DNA of 64,000 nt from Bdellovibrionales bacterium (GCA_016713885.1 JADJOF010000005.1:271918-335917); one strand, 5' to 3'; numbered from the stretch's first letter, positions 16,824 through 26,424 are shown. Notes: generated by a model from the letters alone, not told the origin. Numbers and translations: made by a program.

Positions 16824-17314
16824 AAGAGTTCCTTCAGGGCGTCGGTGTAGCGATCGCCAGTTAAACGGTGATGCCGTCCCAAGATGGGGAGGTGTAAAAA
16901 ATGTTTGCCGAGAGGGGCGTCTGTCTGTCGATCGCCGACGGAGAGTTCGGGGTTCAAAGCGGCGAGCTGCTCTGATTGTTTGACGAACTCCGTTTTGCGG
17001 TTTGGGTAAGAGCTCAGGGCTTGGCAGCGCAGGTGGGTGAAAGTTTGAACCTTGCTGGGAGTCAGCGGGTTTGCGGTGAGAAACAGTGCTGGTGTTTGGT
17101 AGCGGGTCTCGCTCCACTGGTTGAAGTAGAGGATGCGAGAGGCAATTGCTGGTTCCCATTTGAGCCAGGCGTGATCAATGGCTTGATCGGCGGCGTCTTC
17201 GTCGAAGCGCCACAAAGCTTGGGCCCAGCGGTCGACTCGTCCGGGATGAGACGAAAGAAACTCCGCGAGCGAGTAGAGAGTAAGGTCAATGTCGACGATG
17301 AGGCCCGTGTTCAT
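16799..17314 (-). CDS. HAD-superfamily phosphatase-like protein
   Basis: Near the N-terminus LIVDIDLTLYS carries the DxDxT nucleophile motif of HAD phosphatases. The C-terminal SVGDRQTDAPLG supplies the GDxxxD magnesium motif. Between them a helical cap of about 60 residues fits a small type I HAD enzyme; 171 residues in all. It should remove phosphate from a small metabolite in the cytoplasm, perhaps an intermediate of the pathway encoded by this operon. ATG 17314 overlaps the stop of the preceding GNAT gene (ATGA), which fixes the start. Confidence 0.75.
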   Translation of the reverse strand: MNTGLIVDIDLTLYSLAEFLSSHPGRVDRWAQALWRFDEDAADQAIDHAWLKWEPAIASRILYFNQWSETRYQTPALFLTANPLTPSKVQTFTHLRCQALSSYPNRKTEFVKQSEQLAALNPELSVGDRQTDAPLGKHFLHLPILGRHHRLTGDRYTDALKELLCFKASKI

Positions 17315-18009
17315 TTGAAGCTCAGGAGTTTTATCGGATGCCAAAGACCGAAGGCGATCACTTCGGACTGACTTGGAAGAATGTGCCGAGCAAAGTGTTG
17401 AAACAGCGCGGGGTCTTTTGCATCGTCGTATGCTTCGGGCGCGAGTCGAAACTGACCGTCGGCATTGGCACCGGCGAGAAGAATGCTGTCTTGAGTATCA
17501 AGACGGAGAGCGGCGCGGACGCTCAGGACGGCCCAGTTGAGAAACTTTGGAACAACAAGAAGATCGTGCCCATCAAGCCGTGGGAAAAACAGCGGTTCGG
17601 TTGCTCGCTGAATTGTTCTAAAGCTTGCTGGACTTGAGCACTTGGCGGTGAGGACAATGCCAAAAAGAAAAAAACGAACAGGGAACAAGGTTCTGAGGCG
17701 ACGAATTAAGACGCGTGGAAGTTCACGGGCAATGCCCTTCGCTCGATACGGATGGTCGACGATGGATAAACCAAAGTGGAGCATCGGAAGGCGCAGAAAC
17801 GGAATCGGCGTTTGCATCGACGTGATGTTTGAACACATAAAGGCAGCGAGCGAGCCATCCTCATCTCGAGCGATGAGCACGGTGTTGTACTGGGTCAGAC
17901 GTTTTTCGATGTAGCACCGTTCGACATGCTCGACATTTCGCGCGGCCAACGCATAGAGCTCGTCTAAGAGCCCGCCTCGGGCCTCAGTGTGAAACTCATA
18001 CGTCAGCAT
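17311..18009 (-). CDS. GNAT-like N-acyltransferase
   Basis: The 232-residue protein has the central GNAT pattern: VLIARDEDGSLAAFM strand, HFGLSIVDHPYRAKGIARELP with the acyl-CoA pyrophosphate loop (R/GxGxA-like, here RAKGIA), and a following helix. The C-terminal 110 residues are specific to this protein. The likely reaction is acetyl- or acyl-CoA-dependent N-acylation of an amine, possibly the amine made by the neighbouring aminotransferase. It overlaps the aminotransferase gene by 14 nt and the HAD gene by 4 nt. Assignment rests on the loop motif alone and is moderate. Confidence 0.55.
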   Translation of the reverse strand: MLTYEFHTEARGGLLDELYALAARNVEHVERCYIEKRLTQYNTVLIARDEDGSLAAFMCSNITSMQTPIPFLRLPMLHFGLSIVDHPYRAKGIARELPRVLIRRLRTLFPVRFFLFGIVLTAKCSSPASFRTIQRATEPLFFPRLDGHDLLVVPKFLNWAVLSVRAALRLDTQDSILLAGANADGQFRLAPEAYDDAKDPALFQHFARHILPSQSEVIAFGLWHPIKLLSFK

Positions 18010-19053
18010 AAGGGGCTTCTTTTTTAAGCAGCGCGAATCGCTCCAAGAGCTCTTCTAAGAAGGCTTCAGAAACTGATGTTACTCGAGCAAGACCTGCGGC
18101 TTCCTTGAGACGGATTGAGACGCCAACGGTTTTTAATCGTGCAGAGGCCGCTTGTAGAGAAGCAGCTGAGCCGCGCGTAACGATAAAGTTGCCGCCGGCA
18201 GGAATTTCGATGCTGAGACCAAGATCGCTGATGAGGGGTTGAAGTTCCGACGCGATTACGGTGCGGGCTTCGAAGATGGAGCGACGTTCGACTTCGTAGA
18301 AAGGACTGTGGTCTAAGCAATGTTTGGCGACGGTCAGTGCGGCATCAGTGACGAGCTTCTGATTGTAGACGTTGTGAAAATAGGATTGCAGATCAGAGTC
18401 GTTGGTCGCAACGAGTCCGAGAGGGAACCCAGCAATGGGAAATGCTTTGGCGAAACTTTTGACGACCGCGACCGATTTTTCGCCAGCGAGAACAGAGTTG
18501 AGTTTCTCCAAGTCTGTTCGTTTCGTGTCATTGGCCATGTAGTCGTCGTAGGTGCGATCGATGATGAGCAGTTCGGCCGAGCTCGGCGCGAGTTCAACGC
18601 GAGTTCAACGAGATCTCCAGTTGGGTTGTTCGGAGAACAGAGATAGTGAACGTCGGCGGTTACGGCATCGGCGTTTTCAGGTGTTAGCACATCGTAGCCA
18701 AGGCCTGCGGCAAAAGTAAGGACGTGGTCGTAGGTGGCGGCATGCTGAACGGCGAGGCGTGGGAAGCGCCGGCGCTTGACTGGGTCCCAGCGAAGGCGAA
18801 ACCAAAGGAGGGTATGGAAGAGTCCTTCATCGGCACCATGGGTGCAAAAGCCAGGGGCGTTGTAGCCGAGGGTCGTGACGAGGTGCTCGGCCATCGCTGG
18901 CGCTGAGCCAAAAGCATAGTGGCGTGTCAGGCGCTCAAGATTAAAGTCATCGCCAATGCTGGGATGAATGCGCCCCATATACTCGTTATAGTCGAGATAA
19001 AATCGACGCTGCTCCCACTCCCGTTTGGCGTAGGCGTATCGCTTCAAACTCAT
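17996..19053 (-). pseudogene. HisC-like PLP aminotransferase, frame broken by an 11-bp tandem duplication
   Basis: The N-terminal frame (from ATG 19053) contains LDYNEYMG, THGADEG and SPNNPTGDLVELA, as in class I/II histidinol-phosphate-type aminotransferases. The frame then breaks at 18587-18608, where an 11-bp unit (CGCGAGTTCAA) occurs twice in a row. Removing one copy restores an uninterrupted 348-residue protein: AELLIIDRTYDDYM, then VVKSFAKAFPIAG with the PLP-binding Lys, and a normal C-terminus ending at 17996. The two fragments are about 240 and 180 codons. The rest of the operon is intact, which suggests either a very recent mutation, a slippage-prone switch or an assembly artefact. 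Substrate unknown. Confidence 0.8.
18587..18608. repeat. 11-bp perfect tandem duplication inside the aminotransferase gene
   Basis: CGCGAGTTCAA occurs twice without spacer at 18587-18597 and 18598-18608. Because 11 is not a multiple of 3, it shifts the reading frame of the aminotransferase; deleting one copy restores it exactly. Confidence 0.9.
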
Positions 19054-19198
19054 AAAATCCCCCGGATCCCCATGGAAGAGCTAGCAGGAGAAGGTGAATG
19101 CGGTCAAAAAACCGTCAGCAGTTCGTCAGGATTTCATAGGCAGAAATCCCTGAGTGATGGCATCCTTGCCTGGCTGATATGGGGGTGGGGAATTTACT

Positions 19199-20155
19199 TC
19201 ACACTCCGATAAGGTTTGGGCTTGGAAAATCCGCCGGAAACGGAGAAAGGGCTGCAAGGAGTGCCGGGATCGGTGTCTCAAAAACCTGATCGGAGCTAGG
19301 AAAACGTCTTGAGAGTTGTTCGCGGATCGTCGGTTCAGCATGTTGGACTTTTTCAAAGCCGGTGTATTTGGATCGCGGAAGCACATTGAAGTGCTGTTGG
19401 TAGATTCGAATCTTGACGATCTTGGAGTCATCTTCAAGAGGGCGTCGATTCTGCCAAAGATCGATAGCCAAAGGGTCGACCAGCCAGGCGAGCATGAGTT
19501 CTGGACTCCACTGGAAAAATCCAGGGCAGGCCGGACGATTCTGAAAAAGAAAGTGCCGGTACCAAGAGGCGATGCGCTCCTTTTCGAGGAGTACCCAATT
19601 CTCATTTTTTTTAATGAGGTAGTTTTCTCCGCTGCCAAGAACCGGGAAGCCCTCAACTTGGTCGGCGAGCCACATGGTGGGCAAGAGCTGCGGACTGATG
19701 CACTGAGTTCGTTCAGCGTATTCGACGGCGGCTTCGTTCCAAAAGGCAAGAAGATCGAGATCGTAAATTCGGTATTCGACGCCAAGATTCTCACAGGCGA
19801 GAATAGCCCAGCTGTAATCGTGCAGGTTGAAGTCGTCTTTGAAGCGAAGGATCGCCGCGCGAACAGGAACGCCAGCTTCAACAAAGGATCGGAGCGCAAC
19901 TTCGCTGTCCATGCCGCCGGAAAAGAGAACTGTGATTGGGAGTGGGCCGGCATGAGCTGCGATTTCGCGCGCGGCCTCGAGACACTCGAGACGAAAACTC
20001 ATCGGCAAGCGGACTGAGCGACCGTACTGGACGAACCACTGTTCGGAGTCTGCTTGTCTTTTACGCAAAGCTTCGAATTTTGAGCGCGGTGCTTCGGAGG
20101 GGACATAGCCGAAGAGAAAATGTTGCCCACGAGTCAGTTGAACTTCTGGAGTCAT
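19199..20155 (-). CDS. PP-loop ATP pyrophosphatase (asparagine-synthase/QueC-like fold)
   Basis: The roughly 318-residue protein has the N-type ATP-pyrophosphatase loop LFSGGMDSEVAL (SGGxDS) after about 75 residues. This is followed by the Rossmann-like strands AAILRF and YRIYDLDL. Such enzymes adenylate a carboxylate or amide and then pass it to an amine or sulfur donor. A glutaminase domain is absent, so it is not a full asparagine synthetase. The start chosen is ATG 20155; the frame is open upstream to 20272 but without a ribosome site. It is the first gene of the minus-strand run that continues, after a 145-bp gap, with the aminotransferase. Confidence 0.78.
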   Translation of the reverse strand: MTPEVQLTRGQHFLFGYVPSEAPRSKFEALRKRQADSEQWFVQYGRSVRLPMSFRLECLEAAREIAAHAGPLPITVLFSGGMDSEVALRSFVEAGVPVRAAILRFKDDFNLHDYSWAILACENLGVEYRIYDLDLLAFWNEAAVEYAERTQCISPQLLPTMWLADQVEGFPVLGSGENYLIKKNENWVLLEKERIASWYRHFLFQNRPACPGFFQWSPELMLAWLVDPLAIDLWQNRRPLEDDSKIVKIRIYQQHFNVLPRSKYTGFEKVQHAEPTIREQLSRRFPSSDQVFETPIPALLAALSPFPADFPSPNLIGV

Positions 20156-20270
20156 GAGAGAGATTGAAGCCTTCGATGACTCAATGCGCAAGTTCTGACT
20201 TCGTGCGCATTGGGGCCTTTCGGCCTCTGGTCTATCTCTAGCAGTTCGAACGGTTTCAAAGGGAGACAGC

Positions 20271-20570
20271 ATGGCAAAAGAGTTTGTGGATTTTTTGAAG
20301 AACTACGGTGTTATTGGGCTCGCGATTGCGGTGATCATCGGCGGAAAAATGAACGCTCTGGTTGATGCTGTGGTGAAAGAACTGCTGATGCCGTTTATCG
20401 GACTGTTGATCCCTGGTGGAGATTGGCGAACACTGGCGGTTACTGTCGGTGAAACTAAGTTCGGCGTCGGCCCCGTTTTGGCGGCAGGTGTTGATTTTAT
20501 CGTTGTCGCCATGGTGGTCTTTATCTTTGCGAAAAAGGTTTTGAAAGAAGCCACAGTCGCAAAGAAATAG
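20271..20570 (+). CDS. mscL: Large-conductance mechanosensitive channel MscL
   Basis: The 99-residue protein begins FVDFLKNYGVIGLAIAVIIGG, the amphipathic N-terminal helix and first membrane helix of MscL, and has a second membrane helix (FIVVAMVVFIFAKK). The periplasmic loop and the C-terminal helix are shorter than in E. coli MscL (136 aa), a known variant. It forms a pressure-relief pore in the inner membrane during hypo-osmotic shock. A ribosome site (AAAGGGAG) precedes ATG 20271, and the divergent PP-loop gene starts 115 bp upstream. Confidence 0.85.
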   Translation: MAKEFVDFLKNYGVIGLAIAVIIGGKMNALVDAVVKELLMPFIGLLIPGGDWRTLAVTVGETKFGVGPVLAAGVDFIVVAMVVFIFAKKVLKEATVAKK

Positions 20571-20604
20571 TGAATAAAAAACGAGAGAACGGAAAGAGCG
20601 CGAT

Positions 20605-21344
20605 ATGAAATTTGGAATGAAGAATCTATTGGTGGCCGTGTTGGCTTTGTTTGTTGGACAAGTGGCGGTAGCGCAAACAGAGGCTGCTGCTCCGGCAAAA
20701 GATTATGATGGCACAGCAGAAGTCAGCTCGATGATCACAAACGGGAACACCAAGAACCAAACGACCGGCCTTGCGTTTGATTTGAACTACAAGCCAGACC
20801 CGTGGTTGGTGAATTTGAAGTCGAAGTATCTGACAACGGTGAGCCAGGAGGTTCAGACTCAGGAGATGTTTGAAGCCCGGGTCGTGGTGGACGAACGCTG
20901 TCGCCGCAGTTCGAGATTTTCGCAGATCACTCCTACTTAAAGAATCGCTTTGCCGGCACCGATAGTCGCCATGTGACCTCGGGTGGTCTTGGTTATGGTT
21001 GGCTGCACTCAGATGAGCAGAAGCTTCGCACGGAGCTTTCGCTTGGTTACACCCACGAGGATCGCACCGACAACACGAAGCTTGGCTTTATGTCTGGCGT
21101 GGTTGGCTTGATCTACAAGTGGAAGATGACGGCGACGGCTGACCTTTCTCACGAGACGAAGTACATGCCGAACTTTCAAACGAGCGAAGACTGGCGTTTG
21201 ACTTCAGAGACGTCGCTCTCGGCTGCGATCTCGTCGATGCTTTCTTCGAAAGTTTCTTGGAAGTATGAGCACGTGAATCTGCCGACGGCTGGAAAGCTCA
21301 AGGGCGATACGACCACGACGATCTCGATTCTCGCAAAGTTATAA
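20605..21344 (+). pseudogene. DUF481 (YdiY-like) outer-membrane protein, frameshifted
   Basis: The signal peptide (ending VAVAQ) and the DUF481 start (GTAEVSSMITNGNTKNQTTGL) are in one frame to about 20878. The remainder (FEIFADHSYLKNRFAG, SGGLGYGWLHSDEQ, LSLGYTHEDRTD, beta strands to the end) is in another. Adding one G to the GGG near 20879-20881 joins them as EARGRGGRTLSPQFEIF and gives 246 residues, the normal family length. DUF481 proteins are beta-barrel outer-membrane proteins induced by salt in some bacteria. The gene follows mscL by 34 nt, so a shared osmotic role is an inference. The break may be a sequencing error. Confidence 0.78.
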
Positions 21345-21345
21345 G

Positions 21346-22209
21346 ATGTTGACCTATGTGATTGGGTCCGGCCTTGGCTGGACCTTTTTTGATTTCGCCA
21401 GGCGGCGAGTTGGCGAAACAGTTTCCGCTGTTCCGGCTGTCATTTTCATCATGCTGATTCAGACGCTGATCAATCTGCCGTTTGGCGGATGGACCGAGCC
21501 TTTTTCACAAAGTGCCGGCTGGTGGTCGATTGCTTTAGCGAGTGTTTTGACGAATGCCGTGGCGAACGTATTTTTTGTGATGGGTGTGCAGCGCGCGCCC
21601 TTTACGCTCGGCGTTCCACTGCTTTCGCTGACGCCGGCGCTCGCGGCCGCCGTCGGCACGGTATATCACGGAGAGAACCTGACTTTGCGGCAATGGGCCG
21701 GCGTTGCTGTTGTTGTTGGCTTTGCTCTTTGGCTTGGCTGGCGCGGTGAGAGTCGTAAGCTCACTCGTCGCGAGGTGGGCGGTCTTATGATGATGGCCAC
21801 GACGGCTTTGCTTTGGGCGATTACGCCGTTTTTTGATCGAGCCTGTACACTCTCGGGACAGGTCCGTTTGACGATCTATGTTGCCAGTCAGTGCTTGGGG
21901 GTTGCCACGGCGCTGTTGATCCCGGGGATGCTGAACGCGAAGACGCGGACAGAGATTTTGAGCACGGCGAAGCGATATCGCGAGTGGTGGAAGTGGTCAT
22001 TGATTGCAGCGATTGCGGCATCGATTGGGCTGTATTTTCAAATCAAGGGCATTAGTGTTGGCGCCGTCGGGCTATTTGAGGCCTTTAAGCGATCGACGAC
22101 TCTGTTGCTGTCTTTGGGGCTTGGTTTTTTCGTCCTCAAGGAACCGCTGACTCGCGCTAAAATTGTAGCTGCTATTGGCATGGCCGTGGGCATCTTTCTT
22201 CTTGCTTGA
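21346..22209 (+). CDS. DMT/EamA-type membrane transporter
   Basis: The 287-residue protein has ten predicted membrane helices in two homologous halves, as in drug/metabolite-transporter (EamA) permeases. Each half ends with a Pro/Leu-rich helix (TLGVPLLSLTPALAA, and VGLFEAFKRSTTLLLSLGLGFFVLKEPLT). The KEPLT signature near the end is typical. It starts 2 nt after the DUF481 stop and runs into the RmuC gene. The substrate cannot be predicted. Confidence 0.8.
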   Translation: MLTYVIGSGLGWTFFDFARRRVGETVSAVPAVIFIMLIQTLINLPFGGWTEPFSQSAGWWSIALASVLTNAVANVFFVMGVQRAPFTLGVPLLSLTPALAAAVGTVYHGENLTLRQWAGVAVVVGFALWLGWRGESRKLTRREVGGLMMMATTALLWAITPFFDRACTLSGQVRLTIYVASQCLGVATALLIPGMLNAKTRTEILSTAKRYREWWKWSLIAAIAASIGLYFQIKGISVGAVGLFEAFKRSTTLLLSLGLGFFVLKEPLTRAKIVAAIGMAVGIFLLA

Positions 22210-22226
22210 GGTCCGCTTCGGGCTTG

Positions 22227-23222
22227 ATGCTGGAGGTGATGAACTTATCACTCTTGCTTTTTGCTGGCTCGGCTGTCTGTCTCGCGGGTTCGTTTTTTTT
22301 CATTTATCGCGCTCGTCAAGCTCCTCGGGACAATTCGGAATGGCAGGAACTTCGCGGTAAAATCGATGCCTTTGAGAATATGGTGCGCGATTTTCATCTC
22401 AGTGAAACTCACGAACGCGTATCGCTGTCGAAAGCCGTTCAGTCTTTGTCGCAAGAGACGGGTGTGCTGACACAAATTTTTCGCGGGGATCAGAAGTCAC
22501 AGGGCGACTTTGGTGAAACCGTGCTTGAGACGATTTTGACCTCGGCTGGGCTTCGCGCTGGCGAAGATTTCTCTGTGCAGGAGACGATCCAGGTTGGTGG
22601 CAGCAGCTTGCGTCCGGATGTGATCGTGCGTTTGCCAGAGGGCCGGCATCTGGTGATCGATGCGAAGGTTTCAATGAAGGCGTGGGATGCGTATGTGCGC
22701 GCCGGTACTGATCTTGAGCGCGCGGAAGCCATTGAGGCGCACATCGCGGCCCTGCGTCGGCATGTTCAGACTTTGGCTGAACGCAAATACCCGACCGCGG
22801 AAGGGCTTAATACACCCGACTTTGTATTTTTATTCACTCCGATTGAGGCCGCGTGGATTGAGACGGTTCGCTTTGAGCCGAGTATTCTTGATGAGTCTTG
22901 GGCGAAGCGAGTTGTCGTTGTTTCGCCGACGACTTTGTATGCATCGCTAAAAACAGTTTCGGCGCTATGGACACGAGAGCGGCAGAATCAGAATGCGCGA
23001 ACGATTGCCCGCGAGGCTGGGGAGTTGCATCAGCAGATTGGAAAGTTCTGGAGTGAGCTTGAGGGCATCGAGGCGGATCTGCGCAAGAGTCTGGTTCGAG
23101 TCGAGGGTGCTCGCCGTCGCTCGGCTCATATAGTAGAACATGTTGAAAAACTGCGCGAGCTCGGTGCTGAAAGTCCGACCCGAATAACCGTGCGGGCGGG
23201 CGATCGTGCGCCTTTAAGTTAA
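22227..23222 (+). CDS. rmuC: RmuC-family DNA recombination protein
   Basis: An N-terminal membrane helix is followed by a coiled-coil-like segment (about 25-75) and the RmuC nuclease-like core: QGDFGETVLETIL, LRPDVIVRLPEGRHLVIDAKVSMKAWDAY (restriction-endonuclease-like D..DxK), then PDFVFLFTPIEAAW and VVVVSPTTLYASLKTV. RmuC limits DNA inversions at short repeats. At about 330 residues it is shorter than E. coli RmuC (475). The frame is open from TTG 22206; ATG 22227 or ATG 22239 (just after GGAGG) are likelier starts. It overlaps or abuts the transporter gene. Confidence 0.85.
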   Translation: MLEVMNLSLLLFAGSAVCLAGSFFFIYRARQAPRDNSEWQELRGKIDAFENMVRDFHLSETHERVSLSKAVQSLSQETGVLTQIFRGDQKSQGDFGETVLETILTSAGLRAGEDFSVQETIQVGGSSLRPDVIVRLPEGRHLVIDAKVSMKAWDAYVRAGTDLERAEAIEAHIAALRRHVQTLAERKYPTAEGLNTPDFVFLFTPIEAAWIETVRFEPSILDESWAKRVVVVSPTTLYASLKTVSALWTRERQNQNARTIAREAGELHQQIGKFWSELEGIEADLRKSLVRVEGARRRSAHIVEHVEKLRELGAESPTRITVRAGDRAPLS

Positions 23223-23243
23223 TAGTACGCGAGAGGAGAGACC

Positions 23244-24207
23244 ATGGCCGACGAACTGCTTTATCCTGAGATCGAACCCTATCAGAAGGGGCACTTTCGC
23301 GTCTCTGAGCTGCATGAGATTTACGTTGAGGAATGTGGCAATCCTGATGGGCAGCCGGTTTTGTTTCTCCACGGTGGGCCGGGTGCGGGGTTCTCTGCTT
23401 TTCATCGTCGCATATTTAATCCCGAGCATTTTCGCATCATTCTTTTTGATCAGCGTGGTGCTGGTCAGTCGCGCCCACATGCTGAATTAAGAGAGAATAC
23501 GACGTGGGATCTTGTTGCCGATATTGAGAAATTGCGACGGCACTTGGGCGTTGCCAAATGGATGGTGTTTGGTGGCAGCTGGGGATCGACACTGGCGCTT
23601 GCTTACGCCGAGACGCACCCGACGAGTGTGAGCTCGTTGATTTTGCGAGGGATTTTTCTTTGCCGAAAAGAAGAGATTGAGTGGTTCTATCAGCGCGGTG
23701 CTCACTGGATTTTTCCAGACCTCTGGCAGCAGGTATCTAGAGCCGATTCCGGTTGAGGAGCACGGTGATCTCGTGAAGGCCTTCTACAAACGCCTGACGA
23801 GTGCGGATGAGGCGACGCGCTTGGCTGCGGCGAAAGCCTGGAGCGGCTGGGAGGGAGGGACGGTTCATCTTATTCCGGATGAAAAGACCTTTTCAAAGTT
23901 CACAGCAGATCAAATGGCGGTCGCGCTGGCGCGAATTGAATGTCACTACTTTACTCACGGATGCTGGTTTGAGCGCGATGATCAGTTGCTCGTAAACATC
24001 GAAAAAATTCGTCATATCCCGGCGGTCATTGTTCATGGCCGCTATGATGTCGTGTGCCCAGTTAAGAACGCTTTTGATTTGCACGCCGTTTGGCCTGAGG
24101 CTGAACTGCGAATCATAGCCGATGCCGGACACGCTGTTGACGAGCCCGGCATTTTAAAGGCGTTGATTGAATCTGTAGAAAAGTACCGCGAGCGAATGCT
24201 CGCTTAA
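23244..24207 (+). pseudogene. Proline iminopeptidase-like alpha/beta hydrolase, frameshifted
   Basis: The first frame contains the family hallmarks LFLHGGPGAG (oxyanion), FDQRGAGQSRPH and FGGSWGSTLALAYA with the nucleophile Ser in GGSWGS. The second frame carries YLEPIPVEEHGDLVKAF, VHGRYDVVCP (Asp) and DAGHAVDEP (His). An extra G at 23732-23733 separates them; dropping it gives WQQYLEPIP and a 320-residue protein, the usual family length. The intact enzyme would release N-terminal proline from peptides. The complete set of catalytic residues suggests a very recent lesion or a sequencing error. Confidence 0.82.
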
Positions 24208-24214
24208 TTGCGGC

Positions 24215-24820
24215 TTACGGATCGAAAGCGGGATCGAGGAGCTGTCCAGAAAGCGATTCGTAGGCCGACCAAACCGAGCCGAAAACTTGATCGCTCACGC
24301 GTTTCTGTGGCGCGATGTTGTTGGTCAAGAGATCCCAGTACTCGGTAACTTGTGTGCGTGTGCCGTTTGAAGTGTCGTTGACTTCAATCATGACGGCAAA
24401 TTTCGAACAGAGTTCGTTTCCGCAAATTCCCGAAACCTCGTAGTTCATTGAGCCAGCCGTGGTGACAGCGGTATCGCCGTACAGGGGATTGACATGCGGG
24501 AACACGTCGCTCGTGAGCGCTCGACCGCCATGATTGAAGTCGACTTTTAGCGACCACTTTGGTGCGGCAAATTCATCATCTGGCAAAAATACAGTTTGAA
24601 CCTTCGAGATCGCGAGTGTGCCGGTGACAGCGCCACCGGTGTTGCCATCGCGAACAACGGCGGCTGTGCCATTGGCTGTTTCTTTCTTTTCATTTTTAGC
24701 GACTTCGAACTTGCCGCTGCAGGCGACGGCGGCCGACATAGCAAAGGCATAGATCGCGATGATCTGCAGCCACTTCGGGGCATGCGCTTTCGGTGCGCGG
24801 TGATTGAGATAGTTCGACAT
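24215..24820 (-). CDS. Lipoprotein of unknown function
   Basis: The 201-residue protein has an unusually long N-terminal region (about 20 residues) before a hydrophobic helix and a lipobox (SAAVACSGK, Cys near 34). A Lys/Glu-rich linker and a beta-rich domain with one likely disulfide (CGNELC) follow. No family recognised. The gene is convergent with the iminopeptidase gene, with 7 nt between stops. An internal later start at MSAAVAC would be too short, so ATG 24820 is kept. Confidence 0.6.
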   Translation of the reverse strand: MSNYLNHRAPKAHAPKWLQIIAIYAFAMSAAVACSGKFEVAKNEKKETANGTAAVVRDGNTGGAVTGTLAISKVQTVFLPDDEFAAPKWSLKVDFNHGGRALTSDVFPHVNPLYGDTAVTTAGSMNYEVSGICGNELCSKFAVMIEVNDTSNGTRTQVTEYWDLLTNNIAPQKRVSDQVFGSVWSAYESLSGQLLDPAFDP

Positions 24821-24965
24821 AGTCTGACCTCCATGAGTTTCTCACGAGATAGACATTTCAAAACTGAGACCAAACTTTCGAGAGCACGCCATTTCTGCAT
24901 GGGCTGAAAAGCACAATAAAATCAATTGCCTATGATCGGCGATGATCGGCGACAAAAGGGTATAG

Positions 24966-24982
24966 GGGCCGAAAATAGGCCC
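24966..24982 (-). terminator. Original terminator of the EamA gene, now beyond the ISL3 element
   Basis: On the minus strand GGGCC-TATTTTC-GGCCC is followed by a T-rich tail (CTATACCCTTTT). It lies just past the stop codon that the EamA gene would have had before the insertion. The IS element now separates it from that gene. Confidence 0.5.
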
Positions 24983-25013
24983 TGCAGAGCCTATCTCCGG
25001 CTCAATCGCGCCC

Positions 25014-25034
25014 CTCTCCGGCTTTTAGCGGGGT
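25014..25034. repeat. Left inverted repeat of the ISL3 element
   Basis: This 21-bp sequence is the exact reverse complement of 26444-26464 at the other end of the element. The direct target repeat begins at 25003. Confidence 0.9.
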
Positions 25035-26352
25035 GCGGGAACTTTGTAGAAGAATTCGTCAGTGTTTATCGACAGATGGTTCAGATAGCCGCATCGCTGA
25101 AGGATCTTTCGGCAATACGAAGTGGGATTCGTGTAGCCGTAGCCCATTCGCCTTAAAACTTTGATCTTGTTGTTGAGACCTTCGGCGACAGCGGTTGTCA
25201 GTCTTGAAGTGATGTAGGCCTCAATGTTCCGACGATATTTTCGAATCGTTTTTGCGAATTTTAGAAATGGCTCAGTTTCGATTCTCTGACAACTCGGTAC
25301 CAGGTTGTCAGCGTCTCTCGGAAGCCTTTGATCGTCTTCTTGTCGAGTGCTTTGTGAAAGTATTCGACGAGTAGCATCGCGGTGTGGATCGGCTCATTGA
25401 TTCTCCGAAGTTTGTCGACAAGTTTCTGCTCGGACTTCGATAGGTCCTTCTCTCTGGCAACGAGGATAAATCTTCGGTGTGGCTCGAGCATATCGCGACT
25501 GACTTTGTCGTTCGTTTCTTTGGCTTTTTTGAATTCAAATCGACGAACTTTATCGAAGGCTTCGTTCACTTTCTGTGCAAGATGGAATCGATCAACGCAA
25601 ACTTTGGCGTTCGGGCACTCGCGTTCAATCGCCGCAATAAAGGGTTCATGCATGTCGACAGCGAAGTGTTCAACCGACATTTTTGCGCCGTCGACAGCAC
25701 CCTCAAGGCACCAGTCAATGCCGCAGAATCCCGTCCTATGGCGTTAAATAGGACTTTCCCTTCCTTTGGCGCGACAAGATTTGTGACAAATTCTGGACGC
25801 CAACGTTTCGCAAAAAGTCCGACTCGGTTTTTAACGGCGATCGTTCGAAAGTGAACTTCGTCGGCCGCAAGGTACGAAACATCGAGGCCGTCTGGCATGC
25901 GCAGATGCTGCATCATCACTGCCATGCGATATTGGTCGAGATCCCACATTGCCTTTGATCCCATGTCGAGAATACGCCCGACAGCTTCACATGTGATCTC
26001 TTCCATGAGTCGACCTGCGACTTCGGCAAGGCCGCAGGTCATTGAGCTGAACTTTGGATGGATCCAGTCGACATCGGCGACAGCTGTGCGGTCACAATTG
26101 TCGCAGTACCCCCGAAGCTGCATGAACTTAACCGTCACATGCTGAAAAACACCAAGCGGCGGCGCACGAAGGATTTTGAGATCCCATTCTTTAACAGTTG
26201 AAAATTGCTCGCCGCACAATCGGCAAAAGCAGCTCTCCCTGATTTTGCTGAACTTTGACTTCGATTTTGTGCAGTTTTTTGAAGACCTTAAGGTCGATAA
26301 TTTTGACGTCTTGAAGACCTAAAAACGTGATGATAGTTTGCCTGAAGTCCAT
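25025..26352 (-). pseudogene. ISL3-family transposase with three frame disruptions
   Basis: From ATG 26352 the pieces in order are: an N-terminal segment; a zinc-finger region (SCFCRLCGEQF ... GYCDNCDRT); the helical DNA-binding part; the catalytic part around FAVDMHEPFIAAI and VCVDRFHLAQKVNEAFDKVRR; and a C-terminal part (IEAYITSRLTTAVAEGLNNKIKVLRRMGYG). Frame changes occur near 26275 (one extra base), near 25715 and near 25275 (one missing base each). Corrected length is 442 residues, normal for the family. The stop at 25025 lies inside the left inverted repeat. The N-terminal and middle parts are fully recognisable, so decay is recent or an artefact. Confidence 0.85.
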
Positions 26353-26424
26353 CCTTGGGTGCTCCTGCAAAGAGATTTAGTGTCGTGACCAAATCAAATC
26401 ACAGGACCAAGTGATGGACTATTT

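Noticed and set aside
19054..19198. Possible small gene or terminator between PP-loop and aminotransferase genes
   Set aside because: Only a 4-bp stem around an A-run is seen; no coding frame with a start and ribosome site.
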